A stretch of DNA of 7,204 nucleotides from Rhodospirillales bacterium Alpha_05. GTDB lineage: Bacteria; Pseudomonadota; Alphaproteobacteria; Rhodospirillales; Rhodospirillaceae. Shown one piece after another: positions 6,494 to 7,204 of this stretch. Within the stretch, counting starts at the first letter, position 1. Each line of letters opens with the position of its first letter. The notes below the pieces were generated by a model. The model ran no database searches, was not told where the DNA came from, and saw only the letters and a list, made by a program, of their open reading frames with translations. The stretch lies in NCBI GenBank assembly GCA_001603335.1, contig LUYR01000079.1, positions 1 to 7,204 of the forward strand, given 5' to 3'. The translations under genes were made by a program, and so were the position numbers.

Positions 6494-6528
6494 CTATTCA
6501 CAAACTTATCCACAGGTTTCGTGGACAA
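6494..6528 (+). promoter_or_regulatory. DnaA box cluster
   Basis: TTATCCACA at 6506-6514 is an exact match to the consensus DnaA box TTATNCACA. CTATTCACA at 6494-6502 differs only at the first base and lies 12 bases away in the same orientation. On the opposite strand, 6520-6528 reads TTGTCCACG (two mismatches) and forms a near-perfect inverted repeat with the exact box (CTTATCCAC at 6505-6513, GTGGACAAG at 6521-6529). A further one-mismatch box, TTGTACACA, lies at 6305-6313 across the AT-rich core. Binding by DnaA is inferred from the motif alone. Confidence 0.6.
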
Positions 6529-6570
6529 GGTTTGGCGCTTACATATTCCTTGGAAAATCCTGACAATCCG

Positions 6571-6601
6571 GCGAGTCACGCGAGTGTCACCCGAATGTCA
6601 C
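6571..6601 (+). repeat. Three abutting iteron-like direct repeats
   Basis: GCGAGTCAC (6571-6579), GCGAGTGTCAC (6580-6590) and CCGAATGTCAC (6591-6601) follow each other without a gap; the first lacks two bases relative to the others. The motif GCGAGTCAC occurs once more, inverted, as GTGACTCGC at 6280-6288. The array lies about 45 bases after the DnaA box cluster and 67 bases before the uvrC start. It could be a protein-binding array; three imperfect copies are few, so chance is possible. Confidence 0.45.
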
Positions 6602-6668
6602 GGATTCGCAGACTCCGTACGGCCCCGGCCCACTTGCGCCGAACCCCGGTTTTAGAGACCTTGTCGGA

Positions 6669-7204
6669 ATGGATATCGCCACCCCATCGCTGAGCCGCGG
6701 CACCGAGATCATCCACGGCGTACTGAAGACCCTGCCGGGCGCGCCGGGGGTTTATCGCATGCTCGGCGCGAAGGGCGACGTGCTCTACGTCGGCAAGGCG
6801 AAGAACCTCAAGAAGCGCGTCGTCGCCTATACCCGTGGCGACCAGCTGCCGCTGCGCCTACAGCGGATGGTGGCGTTCACCACCACGATGGAAATCGTCA
6901 CCACCCACACCGAGGCCGAGGCGCTGCTGCTCGAGGCCAACCTGATCAAGAAGTTCAAGCCGCACTACAACATCCTCCTGCGCGACGACAAATCCTTCCC
7001 CTACATCCGCGTCGACCGCGGCGGCGACTGGCCCCGCATCACCAAGCATCGCGGCGCGCGCGACGACGGCGCGGAATACTTCGGCCCGTTCGCCTCCGCG
7101 CTCGCGGTCAACCAGACCCTCACGATATTGCAAAAGGTGTTCCTGCTGCGCTCGTGCTCCGACGCGATGCTGGCCAGCCGCACACGCCCCTGCCTGCTGC
7201 ACCA
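6669..7204 (+). CDS. uvrC: Excinuclease ABC subunit C, N-terminal part (cut by window end)
   Basis: The first 178 codons of UvrC, the endonuclease that makes both cuts in nucleotide excision repair after UvrA/UvrB damage recognition. The protein starts MDIATPSLSRGTEIIHGVLK, then the GIY-YIG nuclease domain: PGVYRM (GVY at 27-29), VLYVGKAKNLKKRV (YVG at 40-42, basic catalytic patch to Arg50) and EALLLEANLIKKFKPHYN with the metal-binding Glu expected at 89. LLRDDKSFPYIR (103-114) and EYFGPF (136-141) are typical of UvrC. At the end, LLRSCSD and RTRPCLLH carry Cys163 and Cys175, the first two of the Cys cluster thought to hold an Fe-S centre; the others lie beyond the window. The ribosome site is weak (only CGGA directly before the ATG). 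Full UvrC is about 600 residues or more. Confidence 0.95.
   Translation, partial: MDIATPSLSRGTEIIHGVLKTLPGAPGVYRMLGAKGDVLYVGKAKNLKKRVVAYTRGDQLPLRLQRMVAFTTTMEIVTTHTEAEALLLEANLIKKFKPHYNILLRDDKSFPYIRVDRGGDWPRITKHRGARDDGAEYFGPFASALAVNQTLTILQKVFLLRSCSDAMLASRTRPCLLH

Larger units (their letters stand above)
6178..6668. other. 491-base intergenic region with DnaA boxes and AT-rich core (candidate origin or control region)
   Basis: No credible gene lies here. In order it holds a small hairpin (GCCTG/CAGGC, 6244-6259), a 12-bp palindrome GACTCGCGAGTC (6282-6293), a near DnaA box TTGTACACA (6305-6313), an AT-rich core (about 6365-6415) with TTGACA at 6384-6389, GC-hairpins near 6443-6488, a DnaA box cluster (6494-6528) and three abutting short repeats (6571-6601). 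The AT-rich core stands out strongly against the high-GC surroundings. An unwinding element beside DnaA boxes and repeats is the general layout of a bacterial origin; a DnaA-responsive uvrC promoter is the simpler alternative. Gene context (folB, uvrC) is not one I know as a chromosomal origin site. Confidence 0.45.

Noticed and set aside
6282..6615. Six GANTC (CcrM methylation) sites in 334 bases, as seen in some alphaproteobacterial origins
   Set aside because: The stretch 4726-5074, largely coding, also has six GANTC sites in about 350 bases, so the density is not distinctive and does not support an origin by itself.
6178..6668. CtrA sites (TTAA-N7-TTAA) or the alphaproteobacterial SOS box (GTTC-N7-GTTC) upstream of uvrC
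   Set aside because: I read through the gap and found no TTAA and no properly spaced GTTC or GAAC pair.

Overview
The window is GC-rich, densely coded bacterial DNA. The best guess is an alphaproteobacterium, probably of the Rhodospirillales type. This rests on codon bias, on the protein styles (a PTR1-like reductase followed by folB and then uvrC, a DUF2892-type protein, an entericidin-like lipoprotein), and on recall of similar gene orders, not on any search. No phage, transposon, CRISPR or tRNA/rRNA sequence is visible. All genes look intact apart from uvrC, which is cut by the window end.

Layout from left to right. Positions 1-147 hold a terminator that would serve a + strand gene lying before the window, then three back-to-back GC hairpins that look like a dispersed REP-like element. 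A minus-strand cluster follows, read right to left: a DUF2892-type membrane protein (1310-1771), a 44-residue entericidin-like lipoprotein (1154-1288), a long hairpin, and an exported MTA/SAH nucleosidase-like protein (148-1071). An aldo/keto reductase (1954-2985, +) diverges from this cluster. A perfect bidirectional terminator separates it from a convergent biotin-dependent decarboxylase/carboxylase alpha subunit of the OadA/PycB type (3036-4670, -).

Divergent from oadA, a + strand run begins with a PTR1-like pteridine reductase of the SDR family (4917-5696), then FolB-type dihydroneopterin aldolase (5755-6177). The pair suggests a small reduced-pterin/folate unit. After a 491-base gap comes the start of uvrC (6669 onward), the nucleotide-excision-repair endonuclease.

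The most interesting non-coding stretch is that gap (6178-6668). It has an AT-rich core, one exact DnaA box (TTATCCACA), two one-mismatch DnaA boxes, a DnaA-box inverted repeat, and three abutting iteron-like repeats whose motif recurs inverted on the other side. It could be a replication origin or a DnaA-responsive control region for uvrC; sequence alone does not decide. The second most interesting non-coding element is the long hairpin at 1075-1124, whose last arm contains the likely ribosome binding site of the exported nucleosidase.
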